Assembly: GCA_041917255.1 (NCBI GenBank)
Contig: JAYRYA010000003.1
Span: forward strand, 62,001-126,000
Source of the DNA: Zoogloea sp041917255
Lineage (GTDB): Bacteria; Pseudomonadota; Gammaproteobacteria; Burkholderiales; Rhodocyclaceae
DNA: 64,000 nt
Direction: 5' to 3'
Shown: positions 1 through 10,400 of the stretch, piece by piece
Layout of the letters: each line of letters starts with the position of its first letter
How positions within the stretch are numbered: position 1 is the first letter of the stretch
Position numbers and translations under genes: made by a program
Notes under the pieces: generated by a model
Told to the model about the DNA's origin: nothing
Databases searched by the model: none
Seen by the model: the letters and a program-made list of their open reading frames with translations, nothing else

Positions 1-48
1 GTGGCCGATGCGGTGCAGCGCCGGCTGTAAATCCAGCCGCGTGCGGGC

Positions 49-693
49 TCAGGGGGCCAGCCGCACCTTGCGCCACTGGCCGCCCTGCAGCCGGTAGGCG
101 ATGCGGTCGTGGAGGCGCGACGCGCGGCCCTGCCAGAACTCCCAGTAATCCGGCACCAGCCGGTAGCCGCCCCAGTGGGGCGGGCGCGGCGGGTTGAGGC
201 CGAACTTCAGTCCGTATTCGGCCGCACGGGCGACGATGGTGCCACGGCCGGGAATCGTCTCGCTCTGGGGCGAGGCCCAGGCGCCGATGCGGTGGGTGAG
301 CGGCCGGCTGGCAAAGTAGGTGTCGGATTCCTCGTCCGACACCTTCTCGACGCGCCCCTCGATGCGCACCACCCGCTCCAGCTCCACCCAGTGAAACTGC
401 AGGGCCGCGAAGGGTTGGTGGGCCAGCTCGCGGCCCTTGCGGCTGGCGTAGTTGGAGAACCACACAATGCCCCGCGCGTCGCAGCCCTTGATGAGCACCA
501 CGCGGGTGGATGGGCGGCCGTCGGTCCCGACGGTGGCGAGGGTCATCGCGTTGGGTTCGGGCAGGCCCCTGGCGAGGGCTTCGTCCAGCCACGTGGTGAA
601 CTGGGCGGTGGGTTCGGCGGCCACCTGGTCTTCGTCCAGGCTGCCGTGTTCGTAGCTCTTGCGCAGGTCTGCGAGCTTGGGTTTGTCGGTCAT
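49..693 (-). CDS. pdxH: Pyridoxamine 5'-phosphate oxidase
   Basis: The 214-residue product is the usual length for PdxH, the FMN enzyme that oxidises pyridoxine or pyridoxamine 5'-phosphate to pyridoxal 5'-phosphate in the cytoplasm. The family signature is visible at the C-terminus (EFWQGRASRLHDR, followed by YRL). The N-terminal half carries the conserved ATVGTDGRPSTRVVLIKG FMN-binding segment, and SNYASRKGRELA follows it. A CGGAG ribosome-binding site lies a few bases before the ATG. It is the last minus-strand gene seen here. The preceding ATPase gene ends 37 bp upstream of its ATG, so cotranscription is possible but not shown. Confidence 0.95.
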   Translation of the reverse strand: MTDKPKLADLRKSYEHGSLDEDQVAAEPTAQFTTWLDEALARGLPEPNAMTLATVGTDGRPSTRVVLIKGCDARGIVWFSNYASRKGRELAHQPFAALQFHWVELERVVRIEGRVEKVSDEESDTYFASRPLTHRIGAWASPQSETIPGRGTIVARAAEYGLKFGLNPPRPPHWGGYRLVPDYWEFWQGRASRLHDRIAYRLQGGQWRKVRLAP

Positions 694-730
694 GGTGGGC
701 TCCGGGATGCTTGCCGCGTTGGATGTGGAT

Positions 731-3388
731 TTAGCCGCGGAGGTTCGCGATGGCCCGCGGCGCCACGCCCAGGTCGCGCCAGTCTTCGGGGTGGCAGCTG
801 AACAGCAGGATCTGATGGCGGATGGCGGCGTCGAAGAGGACGCGCTTCATCTGGGCGAGGCGTTCGGTGTCGCTGTGCACCAGGGCGTCGTCGAGGATGA
901 TGAGGGTCGGCCGGCCGGCTTCCTTCAGCAGGTCGGCGTAGGCCAGGCGGGCGATCACGCCCATCTGCTCCCGGGCGCCAAAGCTGAGGGCGTCGAAGGG
1001 GCCCGTTTCTAGTGCGCTGCCTTGCCCCCCGCGGGTGAGGGCGCCGGGCTGCAGGCTTTCGTCGATCTCCAGGCTGGCGCCGGGAAAGAGCAGGTGCAGG
1101 TAGTGGTCGAGATGGCGTTTGAGGGGCGCCTGCAGGCGCCGGGTCAGGGCCTTGCGGCGGACCTGGAGCAGGCCCAGCAGGTGATCGAGTGCGCTGGCAC
1201 GGCGGGCGAGTTCGGCGCGGCGGCGCTGGGCCTGGACGAGGTCGCGGGCCACTTCGGCGCGCTGTTCGTCGAGGCCCAGGGCGCCTGCGGTCTGTAGCTC
1301 CACGTCGAGGCGGAGGAGCGCGTCGCGGCGTTCGGCGAAGCGTTTCTCGTGGAGTTCGGCGCTGCGGGTGAAACGTTCCACGTCCTGCCGTAGGAGTTCG
1401 GGGCGGGCCGCGTCGATCTGGCGGGCGAGGGCTTCGATACGGGTGGCGACTGTGGCCTGGGCGGCCTGGGTGTCGATGAGGTCGGTCTGGCTGCGGGTGA
1501 GCGCCGCGGCGCGCTCCGGCGCATCCATCACCGCCTGGGCGGCGGTGGCTTCGCGGCGGGCAGCGGCGTGGGCGGCCTCGGCGGTGGCAGCGTCGGCCTG
1601 GGTTCGGGCTAGCTGGGTGGCGAGGGTGTCGGCCGCGTGGCGGGCGGCGTCCTCGGTGGCTTCGGCGGTGGCGATGGTGGGCGGCGGGGTGTCGGGCGCG
1701 GCGGGCAGGCGGTCGAGGGCCTGCTGGGCGTCGGCGGCGCGGGCGAGCTGGGTGTCGCGCTCGCTTCGCAGGGCCTCAAGGCCGCGGGGAGCAAGGTCTT
1801 TCAGCCGGGCGGCGGCGGTCTTTACCTCGAAGTCGAGCTGCTGACCGGCGCGCTGGCGGGCTTCGGCCGCGTCGAGGGAATCGAGGCCCAGGCGCGCCAG
1901 GTGGGCGGCGTGGGCGTCGGCGAGGTCGATGCCGGCCTGGGCCAGCCGGGGCAGACCGGCACCGCCCGGGGTGATGGTGAGCTGGCCGATGCCGGGCAGC
2001 TCGATGCGGGTGGCGTCGAGAAGCTGGTGCTCACCGCTGCCTGCTACCGGAGCGTCGCCGATGCGGATCGTGCGGCCGTCGTCGAGGGCGAACTGCAGCC
2101 GGGTGGCGGCAGCGGACTGGCGGATGCGGTTCTCATCGAGCTGACGCTGGCGCTCACGCAAGGCGCTCAGGTCGGCGTCGTCGAGGCGGCTGGCGGCGGC
2201 CTGAACCTGCAGGGCGCGCAGGGTGGCCTGGGCGGCTTCGGCCTCGGTGAGGCGGGCGGCGCCGTCGGCGGCCTGCTGGCGCAGCGCGGCGAGCTGGGCG
2301 GCCAACTGCTGTCGGGTGCCTTCCTGGCGGGCGAGGCGCAGGGTCTGGCGGGCGGCATCGGCGGCGCGGGCGGCGTCGGCGTGGCGGGCCTGCAATTGGG
2401 CGGACTGGCGGCGGGCGTCGTCGACCCGGCGTTCGGCCGCGATGGCTTCGGCGTGGCGGCGGCGGGCGTCGTCTTCCTGGCGGGCGAGGGTGTCGAGCTG
2501 CTGGCGCAGCAGGCGGATCCGCTCGTCGAACTGGCCGGCTTGCTGGCGGGCGCCGGCGAGGTCGCGCTCCACGCTCTGGATGGCAGCGAGGCGCTCGGCG
2601 GCGCCTTGGGCTTGAGCGCGGAAGGCAAGCCAGGGTTGTTCGGCTTCGTCGGTGCGGTGCTCGCGGCGGAGGGCGGCGAGGTTGTCCACCTGCCGGCAGT
2701 AGGCTGCGGTGGCGCTGTCGAGCTCGGCGAGCCGGGTGTCGAGGGTGGCCACCAGGGCGTCGGCGTCGGCGTAGGGGCCGCGGGGCCGGCCGCCGGCGGG
2801 GGTGAGCAGTTCGTTGCGGGCGGCCTCGACCCGGGCGAGGATGGCGTCGCCCCGGCTGCTGGCGACTTCGCCGAGGGTGTGGTCGAGAGATTGGCCGAGC
2901 ACGCGGTTGAGGTGGCTGGCGGCGTGTCTGACCGGATCGTCGATGGTCTGGGCGGTGCCCTGGGTGATCCACAACAGGCCGGGGATGCCCCAGTGCTCGC
3001 TCTTGCTCACGCCCTTCTGGGCGAACTGGAAGCCGAGGAGTTCGGCGAGTTGGTCTTCGGCGTCGGCGCCGTCGAACTGGCGGGCGCCCAGCTGCAGATC
3101 GCAGCGGGCGCGGCCGAGGAAGCGCTTGGCGAGCCGACAGGGCTGGCCGTCGAGATCGAAATCCAGTTCGATGGTGGGCGCGGCACTGCTGTCGCCCCAG
3201 GGCTGCAGATCGTCGACGCTCCTGGAGCGGTGGCGCTCGAAGAAGGCGGCGCGGATGGCGGCGACGAGGGTGCTCTTGCCGGCCTCGTTGGGGCCGGTGA
3301 ACACGTTGAGGCCGGGCTCGAAGCCGGTGATCTCGAGGGGCTGGCGGAACTGGCGGAGCTGCTCGACGCGCAGGCGGGTGAGCTTCAT
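731..3388 (-). CDS. YhaN/SbcC-like AAA ATPase
   Basis: An 885-residue SMC/Rad50-like ATPase. Walker A is GPNEAGKST near residues 32-40. A long Ala/Arg/Gln-rich coiled coil fills residues about 180-780. The C-terminal half of the ATPase has a signature-like LSFGAREQMG and a Walker B-like LIILDDALVHSD. Family knowledge: YhaN and SbcC pair with a phosphoesterase to make a DNA end-processing nuclease. The phosphoesterase gene immediately upstream overlaps this one by an ATGA (its stop is at 3385-3387, this start at 3386-3388), which supports a complex. It is shorter than E. coli SbcC (about 1050 residues), closer to the YhaN type, and I see no zinc hook CxxC in the coiled coil. Confidence 0.85.
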   Translation of the reverse strand: MKLTRLRVEQLRQFRQPLEITGFEPGLNVFTGPNEAGKSTLVAAIRAAFFERHRSRSVDDLQPWGDSSAAPTIELDFDLDGQPCRLAKRFLGRARCDLQLGARQFDGADAEDQLAELLGFQFAQKGVSKSEHWGIPGLLWITQGTAQTIDDPVRHAASHLNRVLGQSLDHTLGEVASSRGDAILARVEAARNELLTPAGGRPRGPYADADALVATLDTRLAELDSATAAYCRQVDNLAALRREHRTDEAEQPWLAFRAQAQGAAERLAAIQSVERDLAGARQQAGQFDERIRLLRQQLDTLARQEDDARRRHAEAIAAERRVDDARRQSAQLQARHADAARAADAARQTLRLARQEGTRQQLAAQLAALRQQAADGAARLTEAEAAQATLRALQVQAAASRLDDADLSALRERQRQLDENRIRQSAAATRLQFALDDGRTIRIGDAPVAGSGEHQLLDATRIELPGIGQLTITPGGAGLPRLAQAGIDLADAHAAHLARLGLDSLDAAEARQRAGQQLDFEVKTAAARLKDLAPRGLEALRSERDTQLARAADAQQALDRLPAAPDTPPPTIATAEATEDAARHAADTLATQLARTQADAATAEAAHAAARREATAAQAVMDAPERAAALTRSQTDLIDTQAAQATVATRIEALARQIDAARPELLRQDVERFTRSAELHEKRFAERRDALLRLDVELQTAGALGLDEQRAEVARDLVQAQRRRAELARRASALDHLLGLLQVRRKALTRRLQAPLKRHLDHYLHLLFPGASLEIDESLQPGALTRGGQGSALETGPFDALSFGAREQMGVIARLAYADLLKEAGRPTLIILDDALVHSDTERLAQMKRVLFDAAIRHQILLFSCHPEDWRDLGVAPRAIANLRG

Positions 3389-4497
3389 CGGGCACCTCCG
3401 CGTTCGTCGGCGAGAAAGCCGGCCAGCAGGGCCAGGGCGTCGCGGGCAGGGCCGTCGGGGCGGGCCTTGATGTCGTCGCCCAGTTCGGCGATGACTTCGC
3501 CCAGGTAGCCGTCGGCGTCGAGGGCGGCGATGTCGGCGTCGGTGGGTTCGAGGCGCAGGGCGTCGAGGTCGGCCGTGAGGCTGCGGGCCTTGCCGCCGGC
3601 GCGGGCGAGGGCGTCCTGCAGGCGGCGGTGGCCGGCGAGGTCGGTCTGTCCGGTCACGCTGAGCTGCACCACGTCGGCGGGGCCAAAGGCGTCGATGCGG
3701 GCGAGGGCGGCGTCGAGGTCGGTGGGCACCTGCAGGTCGATGGCTTCGCTTTGCCAGCGGTACTGGCCGGTGGCGACGGGGGTGACGTCGGGCAGCGCGC
3801 CGGGGTCGGCGAGGCGGACGAGCAGGGCCTGGCCGGAGTCGTTGGCCCGGTGGCGGTCGGTCTCGGGGGTGCCGGCGTACCAGCAGCGTTCATCGACCCG
3901 GCGGGTGCCGTGCCAGTCGCCCAGGGCCAGGTAGTCGAGGCGGGCCTGGGCGGCGCGGCCGGCGGCGATGGGGTTGGACGAGTCGATGCCGGCGGCCAGC
4001 AGGCCCTCCACGCTGCCGTGGGCGAGGCCGATACGCGGCAGTCCGGCGGGGGTGTCGGCCCCGGCAAACCAGTCGGTGAGGTCGGCGTGGGTGATGCGCT
4101 GGGTGAGCGGCGCCGGGAGGATCGCCAGCCCGGCGACGACGAGGGGGGCGGGCTGCAGGCAAACGTGCACGTTGGCGGGGATGGCGCCCAGGCGGGCGGC
4201 ACGCGTCCACACCGATTCGGCGAGGCCGGCGTCGTGGTTGCCGGGGATCATCACCCACGGCCCGGCATAGCCGGCCAGGGCGTTGAACAGGCGGAAGACG
4301 GTGCGGTCAGTCACGCCCTGGGCGTCGAACACGTCGCCGGCCACCAGCACAGCGTCGGCGCGGTGGTCGGTGGCGAGGCGGGCGAGGCGTTCGATGGCGG
4401 TGAAGCGGGCGTCGGCGAGGAGGGCCGCGTCGTCCGGGTCGAACTGGCCGAAGAGCTTGCCGATCTGCCAGTCGGCGGTGTGCAGGAGGGTGATCAC
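3385..4497 (-). CDS. SbcD/YhaO-like metallophosphoesterase
   Basis: A 370-residue calcineurin-like phosphoesterase, likely the nuclease partner of the ATPase that follows with a 4-bp overlap. I chose the GTG at 4497 because the protein then begins directly with VITLLHTADWQIG, the typical first strand. An upstream ATG at 4545 adds only low-complexity residues. Metal motifs seen are AGDVFD, PGNHD and LGDWHG. Oddity: the first motif reads D-W-Q where most SbcD/Mre11 proteins have D-x-H, so one metal ligand is changed. The C-terminal 100 residues match the SbcD capping-domain region in position only. Function in double-strand-break or hairpin processing is inferred. Confidence 0.85.
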   Translation of the reverse strand: MITLLHTADWQIGKLFGQFDPDDAALLADARFTAIERLARLATDHRADAVLVAGDVFDAQGVTDRTVFRLFNALAGYAGPWVMIPGNHDAGLAESVWTRAARLGAIPANVHVCLQPAPLVVAGLAILPAPLTQRITHADLTDWFAGADTPAGLPRIGLAHGSVEGLLAAGIDSSNPIAAGRAAQARLDYLALGDWHGTRRVDERCWYAGTPETDRHRANDSGQALLVRLADPGALPDVTPVATGQYRWQSEAIDLQVPTDLDAALARIDAFGPADVVQLSVTGQTDLAGHRRLQDALARAGGKARSLTADLDALRLEPTDADIAALDADGYLGEVIAELGDDIKARPDGPARDALALLAGFLADERGGAR

Positions 4498-4561
4498 GGG
4501 CGGCAATCGAGAGCGGGGAGGCGGCGCGGATTGTGGCACGCCCAACTCGCAGGCGTGCGGG

Positions 4562-7498
4562 TCAGGCCCGGCAGAAGGCTTCGAGCTGGTCGGGTGGGAC
4601 GGCGCGGGAGTAGAGGTAGCCCTGGGCGTAGTCGCAGCCGATCTGGCGCAGCAGGTCGCGCTGGAGTTCGGTCTCGACGCCCTCGGCGATGACCTTCAGG
4701 CCCAGCTTGTGGGCCATCACGACGATGGCCTCGCACAGGGCGAAGTCGGGGGCGTCGGGGCTCAGGTTGCGGGTGAAGGACTGGTCGATCTTGAGCACGT
4801 CGATGTCGAACTTCTTGAGGTAGGCGAGCGACGAGTAGCCGGTGCCGAAGTCGTCGATGGCCACCCCGATGCCGGCGTCGCGGAAGCGCAGCAGGATGTC
4901 GAGGATGCCCGGCTCGGTGTTCATCAGCAGGCCTTCGGTGATCTCGATGACCAGGTTGGCGCCGGGCAGGTCGCCGTTGGCGAGGATCTCTGCCCATTGG
5001 CGGCAGCTGGGGCCGCTCACGTTGAACTGCACCGGCGACAAATTCATGCTCACCTGGAAGTCTTCGCCGAGGGTGTCACGCCAGCGACGGGCCTGACGGA
5101 TGACCTGGCGGAAGACCCACTCGCCCAGATCGTGGATGATCCCGGTGTCTTCGGCGACGGGGATGAACACCGCCGGGCTGATCGTGCCCTGGGTGGGGTG
5201 GCGCCAGCGCAGCAGGGCTTCGGCCTTGGTGACGCGGTTGGTGTCGAGTTCGACGATGGGCTGGTAGAAGACTTCGAGCTGTTCGGCCTCGACCGCCTTG
5301 CGCAGCTCGCCGGCAAGGCGCACGCGCTGCTCGGCACTCTGCTGGAGTGCCCGGGTGAAGAAACGGAAGCAGCCGCGTCCGGCATCCTTGGCAAGGTACA
5401 TCGCCTGGTCGGCGTGCTTGATGAGTTCGCTGATGGTGAGGCCGTCCTCGGGAAACACGGCGATGCCGATGCTGGCGGAGACGAAGTGTTCCTGGAGCGC
5501 GAGGACGAAGGGCTGGGACAGGCGGTCGATGATGTCCTGGGCGACCCGGCCGATCTCGCCGCCACCGTGGAGTTCGGACAGGATCACGGTGAATTCGTCG
5601 CCGCCCAGTCGGGCCACGGTGTCGTAGTCGCGCACGCACTGGCGGATGCGGCTGGCGGCTTCGATGAGGAGCAGGTCGCCGATCTCGTGGCCCTGGGTGT
5701 CGTTGACCTCCTTGAAGCGGTCGAGGTCGATGAACAGCAGGCCGACCGTGGTGCCGTTGCGCTGGGCCTTGCGCACCTCGCGCTCCATGCGGTCGTTGAA
5801 CAGGCGGCGGTTGGGCAGGCGGGTGAGGTGGTCGTAATTGGCCTGGGTCCAGATGAGGTTGTCGACCTTTTTCCTCTCGGTGATGTCGGAGAACAGCACG
5901 ACGCGCCGCTGCACCGAGGCATCCTCCCGGTAAAGGGTGCTGACGGTGACCCAGGCGATGAACTCGCGGCCATCCCTGCGCCGGCTGGTGATCTCGCCCT
6001 GCCAGCGGCCGGTGCTGTTGACCGCCGCCCACAGGTGCCGGAAAGGGTCGGGGTCGGAGGGGTCGGTGGGCAGCATCACGGGCTCGTGGCCGGCGGTTTC
6101 TTCCTGGCTGAAGCCGGTTATCTCGGTGAAGGCCGGGTTGACGGTGAGCACCCGGTTGGCCGCGTCGATCACCATCACCGCCTCGGAGGTGGTGGCAAAC
6201 ACGGTGGCGGCGAGGTGGAGCTCTTCTTCGGCGCGCACCCGGCCGGTGATGTCGCGGTTGCTGCCCCGGGTACCCAGGAATCGCCCGCGGGCATCGACCA
6301 CCGGCTGGCAGATGTGCTCGATCCAGCGTTCGGAGCCGTCCCGGGCACAGATGCGGAAATTGGGCAGGTGGTGGCCGTCGGGGGAGGGGCGCTGCTCGTC
6401 GTGGGCATCCCAGATGGAGAGGTCGTCCGGGTGGATGATCTTGCGCATCAGGCCGGGGTCGCCAACGAAATCGACGGCGCTGTAGCCCGAGACGTCCTGA
6501 CAGGCCGGCGAAACATAGAGGTAGCGGCCCTGGGGGTCGAGCCAGTATTCCCAGTTGGGGGAGTACTCGGCCAGGATGCGGTACTTCTCCTTGCTCTCGG
6601 CGAGTGCTTCGTTGGCTTCCTGCAGCGAGGCCATGCGCTCTTCGATGAGCTTTTCGAGGGAGCGCTGGAGGCGGCTCAGATCGAGGTGGGTGCGCACCCG
6701 GGCGCGCACTTCGTCGATGTCGAAGGGTTTGGTGATGTAGTCGGCGGCGCCGATGGAGAAGCCCTGGAGCTTGTCCACCACACTGTCGGCAACGGTGACG
6801 AAGATCACCGGGATGCGCCCGCCGCCAGGGCTTGACTTGATCCGCCGGCACACCTCGTAGCCATCCATGCCGGGCATGATGATGTCGAGGAGCACCAGAT
6901 CCGGCGGGTTGGGGCCGGTGGCCAGCTCGACGGCGCGCTGGCCGTTGGCGGCGACCATGATGCGGTAGTCGTCCTGGAGCGCGGTGGACAGGCCGTGGAT
7001 GTTCTCGGGGATGTCGTCCACCAGCAACAGGGTGGGTTTCTCGGCGCGCAGGGCCGCTTCGGCGCCATTGCTGGCAGCCGTCTTGCGGCGGTGGCTGCGC
7101 AACTCGAGCTGGTTGCGCACGCGCAGCAGCAGCAGTTCGGGGTTGACCGGCTTGGTGACGTAGTCGGCGGCGCCCAGGCGCAGGCCGACGGCTTCGTCGG
7201 CTGTTTCGGCCAGGGCAGTAACGAAGATCACCGGGATCTCGGCGGTGGCCGGATCGGACTTGAGGCGGTGGAGCACCTCGTAGCCGTCCATGCCGGGCAT
7301 GCGGATGTCGAGGAGGATCAGCTCCGGCGCTGGCTGGCGGGTGGCCAGTTCGAGGGCCTTGGGGCCGGAGGTGGCGACGACGACGGCAAACTCGTTGCGC
7401 AGGATGCCGACCAGAACATGCAGGTTCTCGTGGACGTCATCGACGATGAGAACGCGCGGCTTGTGGGTCTTGTCTGCAGGGGCGGGGTTTTCGTTCAT
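4562..7498 (-). CDS. REC-REC-PAS-PAS-GGDEF-EAL c-di-GMP signalling protein
   Basis: A 978-residue response regulator. Receiver 1 spans about residues 14-135 (VLIVDD, LLDIRMPGMDGYEV). Receiver 2 spans about 160-280 (LLLVDD, LLDIIMPGMDGYEV). Two PAS domains follow (about 310-550), then GGDEF (ARLGGDEFTVIL intact) and EAL (KAEALLRW, EITEG, IDDFGTGYSSLAYL intact). Both cyclase and phosphodiesterase sites therefore look competent. Its ATG overlaps the stop of the upstream hybrid kinase by 4 bp (7495-7498), so it is very probably the output of that phosphorelay. Duplicate N-terminal receivers would allow graded phosphorylation. Which enzymatic activity dominates cannot be told from sequence. Confidence 0.92.
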   Translation of the reverse strand: MNENPAPADKTHKPRVLIVDDVHENLHVLVGILRNEFAVVVATSGPKALELATRQPAPELILLDIRMPGMDGYEVLHRLKSDPATAEIPVIFVTALAETADEAVGLRLGAADYVTKPVNPELLLLRVRNQLELRSHRRKTAASNGAEAALRAEKPTLLLVDDIPENIHGLSTALQDDYRIMVAANGQRAVELATGPNPPDLVLLDIIMPGMDGYEVCRRIKSSPGGGRIPVIFVTVADSVVDKLQGFSIGAADYITKPFDIDEVRARVRTHLDLSRLQRSLEKLIEERMASLQEANEALAESKEKYRILAEYSPNWEYWLDPQGRYLYVSPACQDVSGYSAVDFVGDPGLMRKIIHPDDLSIWDAHDEQRPSPDGHHLPNFRICARDGSERWIEHICQPVVDARGRFLGTRGSNRDITGRVRAEEELHLAATVFATTSEAVMVIDAANRVLTVNPAFTEITGFSQEETAGHEPVMLPTDPSDPDPFRHLWAAVNSTGRWQGEITSRRRDGREFIAWVTVSTLYREDASVQRRVVLFSDITERKKVDNLIWTQANYDHLTRLPNRRLFNDRMEREVRKAQRNGTTVGLLFIDLDRFKEVNDTQGHEIGDLLLIEAASRIRQCVRDYDTVARLGGDEFTVILSELHGGGEIGRVAQDIIDRLSQPFVLALQEHFVSASIGIAVFPEDGLTISELIKHADQAMYLAKDAGRGCFRFFTRALQQSAEQRVRLAGELRKAVEAEQLEVFYQPIVELDTNRVTKAEALLRWRHPTQGTISPAVFIPVAEDTGIIHDLGEWVFRQVIRQARRWRDTLGEDFQVSMNLSPVQFNVSGPSCRQWAEILANGDLPGANLVIEITEGLLMNTEPGILDILLRFRDAGIGVAIDDFGTGYSSLAYLKKFDIDVLKIDQSFTRNLSPDAPDFALCEAIVVMAHKLGLKVIAEGVETELQRDLLRQIGCDYAQGYLYSRAVPPDQLEAFCRA

Positions 7499-10400
7499 GG
7501 CGGACCGGCCAGTTCAGCGTGCAGGCATTTGAGCAGGGTGATGGCCTCGTCGATCTCGAAGAGATCGACCTTCTCGGCGATCTCGCGGATGACGGTTTCC
7601 ACCGTCGTGCCGGCGACGCCTGCGCGCAGCGTCGTCATGACCGCCTGAGCGGCGCCCAGGTCGGATTCCAGCAATTCGGTCAATTGTGCCACCTGTCGGA
7701 CCACCTCGTCGTGATCCATGTGCCCGGCGGGGGCTGAGGTTTCCGGCCTGGCGTCGAGGCGCTCGATGTCGGCCATCACCTCGCCCAGGAGCTGGGACAT
7801 CCGGGTGAGCGCGGCGGAATCGGGACGGGCTTCCTGCTTGAGCTGGTTGTCGATGGTCGTCACGCTGGCGAACAGGGTGTCGGCGCCGATATTGCCGCAG
7901 ACGCCCTTGAGGGCATGGCAGAACTCCTCGGCTTCCCGCAGGGGGCGCTCGGCGATCAGGGTGCCGAGGGTGTCGGCGGCGTTGGCGTAGCGCGCGCGGA
8001 AGCGCTGGAGCTGCTTGCGGTAGGCGCCCTGGTCGCCGCCGATGCGGCGCACGCCCTGCTCGCAGTCGATGGTGGTGAGGCTGCGCAGGTCGTCATCGAG
8101 TGTGCTGGCGTTGGCGAGCAGGACCTGGGAGGCCTGGGGGATCTTCAGCCAGCGGGCGAGGGCGGCCTGCAGGCGGTCGGGGGCGACGGGTTTGGTGATG
8201 TGGTCGTTCATGCCGGCGGCGAGGCTGCGCTGCTCGTCGTGGGCCATCGCCAGGGCGGTCATGGCGATGATCGGCAGGTCGCGGAAGCGCTGGCCGCCCG
8301 GCTGCTCGCCCAGGGCGCGGATCTGCCGGGCGGCTTCGAGGCCGTCCATCACCGGCATGTGGATGTCCATCAGCACCGCCGCGTAGGCGTTTTCGCGGAC
8401 CATCGCGACGGCCTCGGCGCCATTCGCGGCAGAATCGACCACGGTGTTCATGCTGCGCAGCAGCTCGGTGGCGAATTCGCGGTTGATCTCGTTGTCCTCG
8501 ACCAGCAGCAGGCGTGCGCCTCGCAGGTCGCAGCTGCCCGGACGCAGTGCGCTGGCCCGGCGTTCCTCGAGGATGCGCCCGCGGCCGAGGCTGGTCAGGA
8601 TGGTGTCGAGGAGAATCGACGGCGACACGGGCTTGACCAGGAAGGCGTCGGCACCGGCCTGCTCGGAGGCGCGGATGACGTCCTCGCGGCCATAGGCGGT
8701 AATCATCGCGACCTTGGGTTTGTGACGGATGGCCGGGTTGGCCTGGATGCGGCGGGTGACCTCGTCGCCGTTCATCATCGGCATGCGCCAGTCCATCAGC
8801 ACGATGTCGAAGGGCGGGTCGGCGGCCTGGAGCATGGTCATGGCGGTGGCGCCGTTGGACGCGACGCTGACTTCCAGATGAAAGAAGCGCAGCATCTCGG
8901 CGAGGATCTCCCGGGAGACCTCGTTATCGTCCACCACCAGCACATGGATGCCGGCGAGGAGCGGCCCGGCTTTTTCGACCAGGCGCTGACGGTGGGTGCG
9001 GGCTTCGGGGGACACCTTGAGATGCACGGTGCAGCACACGGTGGTGCCCTTGCCCGGGATGGACTCGTCGATCCAGATCCGGCCGTCCATGAGCTCGACC
9101 AGATGTTTGCTGATCGCCAGCCCCAGGCCGGTGCCGCCAAAGCGGCGCGTGGTGGTCTGGTCGGCCTGGGTGAATTTCTGGAACAGCCGGCTGACCAGCT
9201 CGGGCGTCATGCCGATTCCGGTGTCACGTACCGTGAATTGCAGCGCAAGGTCGGTGTCGGTGGCTTCGATGCAGCGGAAGGCCAGTTCGACCTCGCCCTT
9301 TTCGGTGAATTTGACGGCATTGCTGCACAGGTTGAGCATCACCTGCCCCAGGCGCAGCGGATCGCCCACCAGCACCGGGGGGATGGTCACGTCGTAGCGG
9401 ATCAGGAACTCGATGCCCTTCTGCTCGGCCTGCAGGACGATGGTGTCCTTGAGTTGCTCGAGCACGGCGTCCAGGCCGAATTCGATGGATTCGATCTCGA
9501 GCTTGCCGGCCTCGATCTTCGAGAAGTCGAGGATGTCGTTGATGATGCCCAGCAGCGAGTGGGCGGCGCCCTGGGCCTTGGAGAGGTAGTTGGCGAGGCC
9601 GGCGGGCAGTTCGGTCTTGAGGGCCAGGTAGAGCATTCCGATGATGGCGTTCATCGGGGTGCGGATCTCGTGGCTCATGGTGGCGAGGAATTCGGACTTC
9701 ATCCGTGAGGCGTCCTCGGCCAGGGTCTTGGCACGGATCATCTCGTCCATGGCGGCGCGCTCGGCGGTGATGTCCTCGATCACACCCACCATGCCGCGGG
9801 CCGGGTCGGCGGCGTCGATGACCCGGACCGACATGCGCACCCACATGCGGCGTGCGTCGGGCTGGGGGATTTCCAGTTCGCGGCGGATCGTTTCCCCACG
9901 GGCCAGCGCGGCGTCGGCGCTGACGCCGTCGGGGCCGCTGCGCCACAGGGAGCCGAGGTCGGCGACAGTGGTGGTGCCGGTGCTGAACATTTCGTCCATG
10001 CGCCGGTTCCGGTGGGTGATGGTGCCGTCACGCACCAGGACGATGCCGACGCTGGCCGAATCGAACAGGGCCTGCAGTTCGGCAGTGCGGGCGCGCACGC
10101 GCTCTTCGAGCGCTTCGTTGGCGAGCTTGAGCTGGGCTTCGTTGTCGGAGAGGCGGTGGTTGCTGTCGATGAGTGCCTGGTTGCGTTCCTCGATGGCGTC
10201 GAGCATGCCGTTGAAGACCTCCACCAGGGTGCCCACCTCGTCTGTGCTCTCGCCGGTGGCGCGCAGGCTGTAATCCTTGTTCGTGGAGATCGTCTTGACG
10301 GTGTGGGTGAGGCGCTCGATCGGCCCGGCAACGATGCGCTGCCAGCGGGTGGCGGCCAGCAGGGCGATGAAGGACACCGCCAGGGCGATCAGCCCGGCGA

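Noticed and set aside
1..30. Possible 3' end of a plus-strand gene (GTG ... CTG TAA)
   Set aside because: Only nine codons are visible, too short to support; the CGGCTG/CAGCCG stem next to it could equally be a weak terminator.
1637..3508. Long open frame on the plus strand opposite the YhaN-like ATPase
   Set aside because: Glycine/valine/alanine-rich antisense shadow of a GC-rich coding strand; no domain, and the minus-strand protein has clear motifs.
4283..6835. 850-codon open frame opposite the GGDEF-EAL gene
   Set aside because: Antisense shadow; the opposite frame carries intact REC, PAS, GGDEF and EAL motifs.
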